Positions 14,869 to 23,227 of a DNA stretch of 38,609 bases are shown one piece after another. The notes beneath the pieces were generated by a model, which saw only the letters and a list, made by a program, of their open reading frames with translations, was not told the origin of the DNA and did not search any database. The DNA comes from Candidatus Collinsella stercoripullorum (GTDB lineage Bacteria > Actinomycetota > Coriobacteriia > Coriobacteriales > Coriobacteriaceae). A program made the translations under genes and the position numbers. The stretch covers positions 1 to 38,609 of the forward strand of contig DXAO01000057.1 of NCBI GenBank assembly GCA_019117005.1, given 5' to 3'. Positions within the stretch are counted from its first letter, which is position 1. Each line of letters begins with the position of its first letter.

Positions 14869-16296
14869 CTATCGGACGCCCTTCTGCGCCTCGGCGACGT
14901 GCTCCAGGTAGTCGGGACCCACCTGGGTGATGTCGCCGGCGCCCATGGTGATCAGCAGGTCGCCCTCGCGCGCCTGCTCGTCGAGCAGCGCCATGAGGGA
15001 CGGGCGGTCGGGGGCGTAGTACACCGGCTTGCCGGGATGGCGCTCGGCGACCAGGTCGGCGAGCATCTTGCTCGTGACGCCGGGGATCGGCATCTCGCCG
15101 GCGGAGAACACGTCGACGAGCACGAGGACGTCCGCCTGGGCGAAGGCGTCGGCGAAGTCGTCGGCGAGCGCCTGCAGGCGGCTGTAGCGGTGCGGCTGGA
15201 ACACGACGACGACCCGGTCGAAGTCCAGGCCGCTCGCCGCGGAGAGGGTCGCCGCGATCTCGGTGGGATGGTGGCCGTAGTCGTCCACGAGCGTCACGCC
15301 GCGCACGTCGCCCACATGGGTGAAGCGGCGCCGGACGCCCTGGAAGGTCGAGAGGGCGCGGGCGGCGGCCTCGGTGTCCTGGCCGAGCGCCCAGGCGACC
15401 GTCAGGGCCGCGGAGGCGTTCAGCATGTTGTGGCGGCCGGGGTTCGAGGTGATGGTCACCTCGCGCACCGCGCCGTCGGGCAGCGAGACGGTGAAGGACA
15501 TCGCGAGGCCGCGGCCGCCCGCGGGGACGCACACGACGTCGTTGCCCTCGTCGAAACCGTAGGTGACCACGGTGCGGCCCGTGGAGCGGGCGAGCTCCAC
15601 CAGGCGGGGGGACTCGCCGCACACGATGACGGTGCCCTGCTCGCCGACGAGGCCCATGAACTGGACGAAGGTCCGCTCGATCTCCTCGAGGCCCGAGTAG
15701 TGGTCGAGGTGGTCGGCCTCGACGTTCGTGACGACCACGACATCGGGGTCGAGGTGCAGGAAGGAACGGTCGGACTCGTCGGCCTCGGAGACGAAGAACT
15801 CGCCGGAGCCGTTGCGGCCGTTGGTGTCGTAGCCCTCGACGATGCCGCCGATCAGGAAGCTCGGGTCGAGCCCCATGCGGTCGAGCATGGTGGCGCACAT
15901 GGAGGACGTGGTCGTCTTGCCGTGCGTGCCGGCGACGCCCACGGTCACGTGCCCGCTCGAGAGCACCGACAGCATCCGTGCACGCGGCCAGACGGGGATG
16001 CCCAGCTCGCGGGCGCGGACGACCTCGGGGTTGGTGTCGGGGATGGCCGTCGAGACCACCACGACGTCGGGGCGGAGCTCGTCGACGGTCCTCGCGTCGT
16101 GCCCGACGCGCACGTCGATGCCGGCGCGCGTGAGCTGCCGGATGTAGCGCGAGGTCTTGAGGTCGGAACCGGTGATGTCGTAGCCGCGCTCGTGCATGAT
16201 GAGCGCGATCGCGCTCATGCCGGCGCCGCCGATGCCGATGAAGTGGGCGCTCTTGAAGGCGGGCGCGTCCGAGCCGGTCGTAGGTACCTGTGCCAT
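14869..16296 (-). CDS. murC: UDP-N-acetylmuramate-L-alanine ligase
   Basis: 475 residues, three-domain Mur ligase. It adds L-Ala to UDP-MurNAc with ATP. The N-terminal Rossmann domain has HFIGIGGAGMSAIA (18-31); the ATP loop is GTHGKTTT at 123-130; SEADESD follows at about 169-175 and TNVEADHLDHY in the central domain; the C-terminal domain has VDDYGHHPTEI, the MurC signature. ATG has GGGGAG upstream. There is a 156-bp gap to murG upstream, the largest inside this part of the cluster, so an extra promoter is possible, although none is convincing by eye. Confidence 0.97.
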   Translation of the reverse strand: MAQVPTTGSDAPAFKSAHFIGIGGAGMSAIALIMHERGYDITGSDLKTSRYIRQLTRAGIDVRVGHDARTVDELRPDVVVVSTAIPDTNPEVVRARELGIPVWPRARMLSVLSSGHVTVGVAGTHGKTTTSSMCATMLDRMGLDPSFLIGGIVEGYDTNGRNGSGEFFVSEADESDRSFLHLDPDVVVVTNVEADHLDHYSGLEEIERTFVQFMGLVGEQGTVIVCGESPRLVELARSTGRTVVTYGFDEGNDVVCVPAGGRGLAMSFTVSLPDGAVREVTITSNPGRHNMLNASAALTVAWALGQDTEAAARALSTFQGVRRRFTHVGDVRGVTLVDDYGHHPTEIAATLSAASGLDFDRVVVVFQPHRYSRLQALADDFADAFAQADVLVLVDVFSAGEMPIPGVTSKMLADLVAERHPGKPVYYAPDRPSLMALLDEQAREGDLLITMGAGDITQVGPDYLEHVAEAQKGVR

Positions 16297-16452
16297 GGCT
16301 GTGGTCTCCCCTGACGGATTGGTCGATGCCGGCGCGTGGCCGGCATGCAGTCGATGGTCTACTCTAGCGCAAAAGCGCCGTCGGCGGGAGCAGACCGGTC
16401 CATCAGCGCAATCCCTCTACGGTAGGGATAGGGGGCGCAGGGGGCGCCTCCT

Positions 16453-17577
16453 CTAGACGAGGGCGGAGAGCTCGTCGGCGAGCAGGGCGGCGGCGCGGTC
16501 CTGGCCCAGGCCCTGCGCGGCCGCGCGCATGGACGCGCGGCGGCCCGGATCGGCGAGCAGGGCGGCGAGCTCGTCGGCGAAGGCGGCGCCGTCGATGTCG
16601 GCGTCCGCGAACATGACCGCGGCGCCCGCGTCCACGAGGAAGCGGGCGTTGGTGGTCTGGTGGTCCGCCGTGGCGAGCGGGTAGGGCACGAGCACCGAGG
16701 GGACGGCGAGCGCGGCGATCTCGGCGATGGAGGAGGCGCCGGAGCGGGACAGGACGAGGTCGGAGGCTGCGAGCATGTCGCCCATATCGTCGATGTAGGG
16801 CTGCACGCGGTAGCGCGCGGACTCCCCGTCCGCGAGCGCGAGGGCGTCCCGGGTCGCCTCGAAATCGTCCTTGCCGGTGGAGTGCACGACGCAGACGTCC
16901 GGGAGCGCGAGCAGACGGTCCTTCAGGGCGGCCATGCGCTCGTTGATGTGGTGCGCGCCGAGCGACCCGCCGAACACCAGCAGGACGACGGCGTCCTCGG
17001 GCACGCCGAGCGCCGCGCGGCCGCGCGCCCGGTCGCCGGCGAGCACCGAGCGGCGGACGGGGTTGCCCGTCTGCACGATCCTCGTCCGAGGGCCGCCGTG
17101 CCGCTCGAAGACGGCGCGGACGCTCGGCTGGGCGATGGCGATGAGCGCGGCGCTCTTCGCCGACTCCTTGTTGGCGAGGCCCGGGACCGAGTTCTGCTCG
17201 TGCAGGGCCACCGGGATACCGAGCCTGGCGGCCGCCCGCATGAGCGGCAGCTCCACATAGGCGCCGAAGCCGATGGCGACATCGGGGCGCAGCGCCGGGT
17301 CCTGCCGGAACGCGCGGACCAGGCGGCGCTCCTCGCGCGCCAGGTGCGCGAGCGCCGTGAGAAGCGTCCAGGGGCGCGACCGGTCGAAGCCCGTCACGTG
17401 GACCGGGAAGAACTCGAAGCCCGCCTGCGGCACGAGGGTGCCCTCCAGGCGGCGCGTCTCGCCGAAGAAGCGGACCTCGTGCCCGCGCCCGCGCAGCTCC
17501 TCGGCGAGCGCCAGGGCCGGGTTCACGTGCCCGGCGGTGCCGCCGGCGGCGATCGCGACGGAAATCCTATCGGTCAT
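16453..17577 (-). CDS. murG: UDP-GlcNAc:undecaprenyl-PP-MurNAc-pentapeptide GlcNAc transferase
   Basis: 374 residues, GT28 family, converting lipid I to lipid II at the inner membrane face. Seen: IAAGGTAGHVNPALAL (9-24), the lipid-side glycine loop; GFGAYVELPLMRAA; HEQNSVPGLANK; second glycine loop FGGSLGAHHIN; and the UDP-GlcNAc site around LSRSGASSIAEIAALAVPSVLVP (split as LSRSGASSIAEIAA and LAVPSVLVP), then DHQTTNARFL. The start ATG overlaps the ftsW stop by 11 bp (ATGACCGATAG), a coupling arrangement. The frame remains open far upstream but homology starts at MTDRISVAIA. Confidence 0.96.
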   Translation of the reverse strand: MTDRISVAIAAGGTAGHVNPALALAEELRGRGHEVRFFGETRRLEGTLVPQAGFEFFPVHVTGFDRSRPWTLLTALAHLAREERRLVRAFRQDPALRPDVAIGFGAYVELPLMRAAARLGIPVALHEQNSVPGLANKESAKSAALIAIAQPSVRAVFERHGGPRTRIVQTGNPVRRSVLAGDRARGRAALGVPEDAVVLLVFGGSLGAHHINERMAALKDRLLALPDVCVVHSTGKDDFEATRDALALADGESARYRVQPYIDDMGDMLAASDLVLSRSGASSIAEIAALAVPSVLVPYPLATADHQTTNARFLVDAGAAVMFADADIDGAAFADELAALLADPGRRASMRAAAQGLGQDRAAALLADELSALV

Positions 17578-19228
17578 AACGGTCCCTTCTTCCTTCCCAG
17601 TCGCCGCGGTAGGCGTCGCGGCGCGTGCGCGGACCCCGCTCCCGCAGGCGGTCGGCAGCGTCCTGCCCGAGGTCCACGCGGCCGTACCCCTCGCCGCGGC
17701 CCCGCCCGCCCGCGAGCGGCGCGGAGCCCGCGCGGTACCGCGGGCGCTCCTCCGTGCCCGGCGCGGTCCTCCCCCGGGGGCCGCCCGCGCCGCGCCGGAC
17801 GTCCCGGCCCGGCTCATCGGCGCCGGCCCGGCCACCCGACCCATCGTACACGGCGAACCCGTCGCGGCGCGCGCCGGCGCGCGGGCCCTCCGGCGAACGG
17901 CGGCGGCGCGGCTGGCCCGCGGTGGAGCGGCCCAGATGGCTCGAGACCGCATCCTCCTCCGTCATCACCGCGAACTCCGCACGGCGCGCCCCGTAGACCG
18001 TCTGGCGGCCGCTCTCCATCGAGACGCGCAGGACGATCCCTGCCAGCAGCAGCGACGCGATCATGGAGGACCCGCCGTAGGAGATGAACGGCAGCGTCTT
18101 GCCGGTCATGGGGATGACGCCCAGGACGCCCAGCGCGTTCACGAGGAACTGCACCATGAGGATGATCGCGCTGCCCTCGGCGGCGAGCCGGCCGAAGCCG
18201 TCGGGCGCCTCGCGGGCGATCTTGAAGGCGCTCCAGATGAGCAGGGCGAAGACCGCGAAGAAGAGAAAGGTGCCCACGAACCCGAGCTCCTCGCCGATGA
18301 TGGCGAGGATGTAGTCGTTGTGGGCCTCGGGCAGGTAGTTGTACTTGAGGGTCGAGTTGCCGATCCCGCGGCCGAACAGCCCGCCGGACGCGAACGCCAT
18401 GATGGCGAGCGTGGCCTGGTAGCCCGAGCCGTACGGGTCCTGCCAGGGGTCGAGCATGACGAGGAGGCGCTCCATGCGGTACGGGGCCACGGCGATGGCC
18501 AGGACCACGAGCAGCAGGCCGCCCAGGATGACGCCGACCACCACCCGCGGCGAGAGGCCGGACATGAACGCCATGGCGAACACCGTGACGACGATGATGA
18601 TGGTCGACCCGAGGTCGGGCTGGAGCACGATGAGCGCCAGGGGCGCGCCCACGAACAGCCCCATCAGCTTGAGGAACCGGTCGGCGGTGAGAGAGCGGCA
18701 CTCGTAGTACTCGAACAGCAGGCGCGCGGCGATCAACACGATGAGCGGCTTGATGAGCTCGGAGGGCTGCACGCTGAAGAAGCCGAGGTTGATCCAGCGG
18801 ATGGCTCCGCGCGACGCCTGGCCGAGGCCGAACACGGCGGCGAGGGTCAGCGCGAGGGCGGCCCAGACGACCTCGGCCGGCCTACCGCGCATCCAGTCCC
18901 ACGCCGGTCGCCAGAACACCATGAGGGCGACCAGGGCGAAGCCGCCCACCGCGAAGATGAGCTGGCGCTCCGCGTAGTAGGTGGCGCCCAGGCCATCCGA
19001 TGCGGCCTCCACCGCCGAGGCGGAGTACACCATGAGGATGCCGAAGGCGACGAGCGCGAGCAGGCAGGTGGCGAAGACGAGGCGCGGGCGCATGACGCGC
19101 GCCGGCACGCCCGCGATCAGGCGCTCGCCGATACTCGAGTGCCGGGGCGCCGTCGCGCGGCGGCGCGGCGCGCGGTCACCGGGGCCGGGCCGGCCGCGGT
19201 CGACGGCGCCGGAATCGGGGGCCGCCAT
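17567..19228 (-). CDS. ftsW: FtsW septal peptidoglycan glycosyltransferase with long C-terminal tail
   Basis: 553 residues. After a 45-residue Arg/Pro-rich cytoplasmic start, the SEDS core (about 46-420) has 10 predicted helices with landmarks GILMVYSASAV, SRGAIRWINLG, FFSVQPSELIKP, QPDLGSTIII, EAHNDYILAIIGEELGF and GKTLPFISYGGSSM. It polymerises lipid II at the septum with FtsI. The C-terminal 130 or so residues are Gly/Arg/Asp-rich and uncharacterised. The start is ATG at 19228, two bases after the murD stop, with GGGAG upstream; the open frame continues upstream to 20566 but only as a shadow of murD. Confidence 0.95.
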   Translation of the reverse strand: MAAPDSGAVDRGRPGPGDRAPRRRATAPRHSSIGERLIAGVPARVMRPRLVFATCLLALVAFGILMVYSASAVEAASDGLGATYYAERQLIFAVGGFALVALMVFWRPAWDWMRGRPAEVVWAALALTLAAVFGLGQASRGAIRWINLGFFSVQPSELIKPLIVLIAARLLFEYYECRSLTADRFLKLMGLFVGAPLALIVLQPDLGSTIIIVVTVFAMAFMSGLSPRVVVGVILGGLLLVVLAIAVAPYRMERLLVMLDPWQDPYGSGYQATLAIMAFASGGLFGRGIGNSTLKYNYLPEAHNDYILAIIGEELGFVGTFLFFAVFALLIWSAFKIAREAPDGFGRLAAEGSAIILMVQFLVNALGVLGVIPMTGKTLPFISYGGSSMIASLLLAGIVLRVSMESGRQTVYGARRAEFAVMTEEDAVSSHLGRSTAGQPRRRRSPEGPRAGARRDGFAVYDGSGGRAGADEPGRDVRRGAGGPRGRTAPGTEERPRYRAGSAPLAGGRGRGEGYGRVDLGQDAADRLRERGPRTRRDAYRGDWEGRRDRYDR

Positions 19229-19230
19229 GC

Positions 19231-20634
19231 CTACTCCCGCGGCGCGCCCGCGGCGCGCAGCTCGTCGAGGTAGGCCTTGAACGCGCGGCCGCGCTCCTCG
19301 AAGCCGGAGAACTCGTCGAACGACGAGCAGGCGGGCGACAGGAGCACGACGTCCCCGCGCCCGGCGAGGGAGCGCGCCACGTCGACGGCGTCGCGCAGGT
19401 CGTCCGCCTCGGCGATGTCGACCGCGCGCCCGTCGCGCGCGGCCTCGAAGGCGCGGCGGAAGCGGGCGCGGGCCTCGCCGTAGCACACCACGGCGCGCAC
19501 GCGGGCGCACACGAAGTCGGCGAAGTCCTCGAGCGGGGTGCCCTTGTCGTGGCCGCCGAGCAGCACGACCACGCGGTCGTCCGGGAAGGCGGTCAGCGCC
19601 TTCTCGACGGCGTCGGTGTTGGTGGCCTTGGAGTCGTTGAAGTAGCGCACCCCGTCGATGGTCCCCGCGGGCTCGATGCGGTGCTCGAGGGGGCGGAAGG
19701 AGCGGAGCGCGGAGCGCAGCGCCTCCGCCCCGGCGCCGATGAACAGCGCGGCGGAAGCGGCCGCCAGCGCGTTGGCGACGTTGTGCTCCCCGGCGATGCC
19801 GAGCTCGCCGACGGGGACCAGCGCGGTCTCCTCCCCCGCCAGGCGCACGGTCAGCACGCCGTCGCGCACGAAGGCGGCGTCGGCGGCGCCCGAGTCGGCG
19901 CGGGTCAGCGTCAGCACGCGCCTGCCGGGCGCGAAGATGCGGTCGGCGCGGGAGCGCACGCCCTCGTCGTCCATGTCGACGATCACGAGGTCGCTTTCGT
20001 CCATGTTGCGCAGCAGGCGGAGCTTGGCGGCGGCGTAGTTCTCGTGGGTGCGGTGCCATGCGAGGTGGTCGGGGGTGATGTTCAGCAGCACCGCCACGCG
20101 CGGATGGAGCTCCGAGGTGGTGGCGATCTGGTAGCTCGAGAGCTCCGCCACCATCCAGGTGGACGGGTCCGCGCCGTCGACGGCGCGGATCGTGGGCGTC
20201 CCGATGTTGCCCACGGCGACGCTGGGGACGCCCGCGCGGCGGAGGATGAAGTCGATGAGCGAGGTGGTGGTGGTCTTGCCGTTCGTGCCGGTCACGGCGC
20301 ACCAGGGCGCGTCGGACAGGCGCCATGCGAACTCGGGCTCGCCCATGATCTGGCCGGAGCGCGCGCGGGCGCTCGCGAAGAAATCGGAGAACTCGGAGAT
20401 GCCGGGGCTGGCGACGCAGACGTCGTAGGAGCCCTCGACCTCCTCGGTCCCCAGCACGAACCGGACGCCGCGCGCCTCGAGGGCGCGCGCCGCCTCCGCG
20501 GGCTCGGCCGCGGCGCCCCCGTACACGGTGACCGAGCTCACGCGCTCGGGATGGTCGAGCGCCCACGAGGCGACGTCGAGCCCGGTCGACCCCTGCCCGA
20601 GGACGAGCAGGGTAAATGTTTGCGGCAGAGGCAT
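19231..20634 (-). CDS. murD: UDP-N-acetylmuramoyl-L-alanine-D-glutamate ligase
   Basis: 467 residues from ATG 20634. It adds D-Glu to UDP-MurNAc-L-Ala. The N-terminal domain has LLVLGQGSTGLDVA (9-22) and VASPGIS; the ATP loop is GTNGKTTT at 116-123; AELSSYQI, LNITPDHLAWH and the C-terminal YFNDSKATN motif (the carboxylated-Lys and MurD signatures) follow. A TTG at 20649, overlapping the mraY stop, is an alternative start but has no Shine-Dalgarno, whereas the ATG has GGATAG upstream. Between mraY and ftsW, as in most dcw clusters. Confidence 0.95.
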   Translation of the reverse strand: MPLPQTFTLLVLGQGSTGLDVASWALDHPERVSSVTVYGGAAAEPAEAARALEARGVRFVLGTEEVEGSYDVCVASPGISEFSDFFASARARSGQIMGEPEFAWRLSDAPWCAVTGTNGKTTTTSLIDFILRRAGVPSVAVGNIGTPTIRAVDGADPSTWMVAELSSYQIATTSELHPRVAVLLNITPDHLAWHRTHENYAAAKLRLLRNMDESDLVIVDMDDEGVRSRADRIFAPGRRVLTLTRADSGAADAAFVRDGVLTVRLAGEETALVPVGELGIAGEHNVANALAAASAALFIGAGAEALRSALRSFRPLEHRIEPAGTIDGVRYFNDSKATNTDAVEKALTAFPDDRVVVLLGGHDKGTPLEDFADFVCARVRAVVCYGEARARFRRAFEAARDGRAVDIAEADDLRDAVDVARSLAGRGDVVLLSPACSSFDEFSGFEERGRAFKAYLDELRAAGAPRE

Positions 20635-20641
20635 GCGATCA

Positions 20642-21673
20642 CTATCCAAGCTGGAAGAACAGGGCGAGGCCCAGCGCGCCGAAGGCCGCGGAGACGATCC
20701 AGAAGCGGATGACCACCTTGGTCTCGGCCCAGCCGAGCTTCTCGAAATGATGGTGGATGGGCGCCATCAGGAAGACCCGCTTCCCGGTGAGCTTGAAGCT
20801 CACGACCTGGATCATCACGGAAAGGGTCTCGATGATGAACAGGCCGCCGATGATGAGCGAGACGATCTCGGAGTTGGTCACGACCGCCATGCAGGCGAAC
20901 CCGGCGCCGAGCGCGAGCGAGCCGGTGTCGCCCATGAAGATGCTCGCCGGGTAGCAGTTGAACCACAGGAAGCCCAGGCATGCGCCGGCGCAGGCGGCAC
21001 CGAAGATGGCGAGGTCGGGGTTGCCGTGCAAAAACGCGATGGCCGCCATGATGAGCATGGCGATCATGCTCGTCCCGCCGGCGAGGCCGTCCAAGCCGTC
21101 GGTGAGGTTCACGGCGTTCGACAGGCCGACGATCAGAAGCCAGGTGAACACGAGGTAGAGCCAGGGGATGTAGTAGGCGCGGTCGCCGACGGTGAACACC
21201 GTCATGATCGACGACAGGTCGATGACGAGCCCTCCCGGGAAGCGGACCTCGGGGATGACGCCGCAGAAGTTCACGGCGACCAGGCAGAACGCGACGCAGA
21301 TCAGGGTGAGGCCGATCATCTTCGCGTGCGGGGTGAGGCCGAGCGAGCGGCCGTGGGTGACGCTCGTCACGTCGTCGACGAGGCCGAGCAGGCCGGTGGC
21401 GACGGTGGCGAGCAGCACCGCGACGAGCTCGATGCTGAGATCGGCCATGAGCAGGCAGGTGATCGCCACGGCGACGAGGATGACCACGCCGCCCATGGTC
21501 GGGGTCCCCTGCTTGACGAGGTGGCGCTGCGGGCCGTCGGCGCGCACCTGCTGGCCGATGCCCTCGAAGCGCAGGATGCGGATCCACAGCGGCATGAGGG
21601 CGCCGCAGATGACCGCGGCGATGCCGAGGGCGAGGAAGGTCTGGTAGGTGGGGTACAGCGGGTTGCCGAACAT
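20642..21673 (-). CDS. mraY: Phospho-MurNAc-pentapeptide transferase
   Basis: 343 residues with 10 membrane helices. It makes lipid I from UDP-MurNAc-pentapeptide and undecaprenyl phosphate. Signature motifs: GTPTMGGVVIL (57-67), the DD pair at 100-101 in LGLVDDVTSV, NAVNLTDGLDGLAGG (186-200), FMGDTGSLALG (about 246-256) and the HHH triplet at 307-309 in APIHHHFEKLGW. It starts 3 bp after the murF stop; an AGAGGTG Shine-Dalgarno lies inside the murF end. The murD ATG lies 7 bp downstream of the mraY stop. Confidence 0.97.
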   Translation of the reverse strand: MFGNPLYPTYQTFLALGIAAVICGALMPLWIRILRFEGIGQQVRADGPQRHLVKQGTPTMGGVVILVAVAITCLLMADLSIELVAVLLATVATGLLGLVDDVTSVTHGRSLGLTPHAKMIGLTLICVAFCLVAVNFCGVIPEVRFPGGLVIDLSSIMTVFTVGDRAYYIPWLYLVFTWLLIVGLSNAVNLTDGLDGLAGGTSMIAMLIMAAIAFLHGNPDLAIFGAACAGACLGFLWFNCYPASIFMGDTGSLALGAGFACMAVVTNSEIVSLIIGGLFIIETLSVMIQVVSFKLTGKRVFLMAPIHHHFEKLGWAETKVVIRFWIVSAAFGALGLALFFQLG

Positions 21674-21676
21674 CTG

Positions 21677-23113
21677 CTAGCACACCTCTTCCACGAAACG
21701 GTCGAGACCGACGAAGCGCGACCCCTTGACGAGCACGAGGTCGGCGGCCCCCAGCGAGCCCGCGAGGCGGGAGATGACGGCCTCGGTGTCGGGGAGCACC
21801 CGGACCGCGTCCTCGGCCATCCCCATGAGGCGGGCGGCCTGCGCCATGCGGCGGGCGTTCTCGCCGCCGACGCACACGAGCAGGTCGGGGTGGGACGCGG
21901 CGGCGTAGGCGCCGGTGAGCTCGTGCAGGCGCGCGCCCTCGTCCCCCAGCTCGCCCATCTCGCCCAGCACCGCGATGCGGTCGCCGTCGGCGGGCAGGGA
22001 GCGCAGCAGGTCCAGGGCCGCCGCCATGGACTCCGGCGCGGCGTTGTAGGAGTCGTCGATGATGCGCGCCCCGCAGGCGGACCTGCGCACCTCCGTGCGC
22101 CGCCCGGTGATCTCGATGGAGCCGAGCACCTCCTCGACCGCGTGCTGGGGGATGCCGAGCCTGCGCGCGACCGCGATGGCGAACAGGGCGTTCACCACGG
22201 ACTGGGCGCCGGTGACGGACAGGCGGGTGCGGATCTGCGCCCCGTCCTCGAAGGTGAGGTCGAAGCTCGGGCACCCGTCCTCCCCGAGCTCGATGCCCCG
22301 CGCGCTGACGTCGTCGTCCTCGCTCGTGCCGCACAGCACCACGTCGATGCCGGCGGGGCGGGCGAAGTTCTCGATGATGAAGGGCGTGTAGTCGTCCTCG
22401 CCGTTCAGCACGAGCGCCGCGTGGTGCCCCTCGAAGTTCTCGGAGCTCGGCGGCATGCCGGAGACGATCTCGGCCTTGGCGCGCGCGATGTTCTCGCGGC
22501 TGCCCAGAAGCCCGATATGCGAGGTGCCGATCTTGGTGATGACGGCGTAGGTGGGCTGGGCGCAGCGCGAGAGGCGCTCGATCTGCCCGAAGCCGTCCAT
22601 GCCCATCTCGAGCACCAGGACCTCCGTGTCGCGGGGGGCGTCCAGGATGGTGAGGGGCATCCCGATGAGGTTGTTGTAGTTGCCGCGGGTGACATGGACG
22701 CGGTAGCCGGTCGAGAGGAGCGCGGCCAGGACGTCCTTGGTGGTGGTCTTGCCGATGGACCCGGTCACGCCGACCACCGTGCAGCGCATGCGCGCACGGT
22801 ACCCCTGGGCCAGAAGCAGCAGGAACTCGGTGGGGTCCTCGCAGGTGAACACGGCGCACCCGCGCTCGTCGGCGGCGCGCAGAAGATCGCGCGAGGGCTC
22901 GCGCGTGAGCACGACCGCGGCGGCGCCCGCGTCGATGGCGGCGCGCGCGTAGTCGTTGCCGTCCACGCGCTCGCCCGGGAAGGCGACGAAGATGGAGTCC
23001 GGGCCCACCTTGCGCGAATCGATCACGCAGCCGCGGCAGACGCGCTCGGCGTCGCCCGTCCAGGGCCTGGCCCCCGTGACCTTCTCGAGGTACTTGACCG
23101 CTATCTCTATCAT
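21677..23113 (-). CDS. murF: UDP-N-acetylmuramoyl-tripeptide-D-alanyl-D-alanine ligase
   Basis: 478 residues. It adds D-Ala-D-Ala to the UDP-MurNAc tripeptide. The N-terminal domain has VIDSRKVGPDSIFVAFPGERVDG (split as VIDSRKVGPDS and IFVAFPGERVDG), the ATP loop is GSIGKTTT at 118-125, then NYNNLIGMPLTIL, LEMGMDGFGQI, and the C-terminal DDSYNAAPESM motif specific to MurF. ATG has AAGGAG upstream. In most genomes murE lies between ftsI and murF; here only a 114-bp spacer with a TACAAT box precedes murF, so the UDP-MurNAc-tripeptide ligase must be encoded elsewhere. Confidence 0.96.
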   Translation of the reverse strand: MIEIAVKYLEKVTGARPWTGDAERVCRGCVIDSRKVGPDSIFVAFPGERVDGNDYARAAIDAGAAAVVLTREPSRDLLRAADERGCAVFTCEDPTEFLLLLAQGYRARMRCTVVGVTGSIGKTTTKDVLAALLSTGYRVHVTRGNYNNLIGMPLTILDAPRDTEVLVLEMGMDGFGQIERLSRCAQPTYAVITKIGTSHIGLLGSRENIARAKAEIVSGMPPSSENFEGHHAALVLNGEDDYTPFIIENFARPAGIDVVLCGTSEDDDVSARGIELGEDGCPSFDLTFEDGAQIRTRLSVTGAQSVVNALFAIAVARRLGIPQHAVEEVLGSIEITGRRTEVRRSACGARIIDDSYNAAPESMAAALDLLRSLPADGDRIAVLGEMGELGDEGARLHELTGAYAAASHPDLLVCVGGENARRMAQAARLMGMAEDAVRVLPDTEAVISRLAGSLGAADLVLVKGSRFVGLDRFVEEVC

Positions 23114-23151
23114 GCAGCTCTCCTTATCGAGCCGGAACGTGCCAGCCGACT

Positions 23152-23157
23152 ATTGTA
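23152..23157 (-). promoter_or_regulatory. -10 element in the ftsI-murF gap
   Basis: TACAAT in CGCTACAATAG context on the minus strand, 39 bp before the murF ATG, in the place where murE is normally found. It matches the rnpB and nitroreductase -10 boxes. No convincing -35. Confidence 0.45.
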
Positions 23158-23227
23158 GCGTGCCGCGGGCCCCCGGACGCGCGGGCGGGCGCTTGCCCAC
23201 AAAGGTAACGTCGCCGCACGGGGCGCC

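Noticed and set aside
17567..20566. A possible 999-residue protein ending in FtsW
   Set aside because: Only the part from 19228 has FtsW homology and a Shine-Dalgarno; the upstream part is an out-of-frame shadow of murD.
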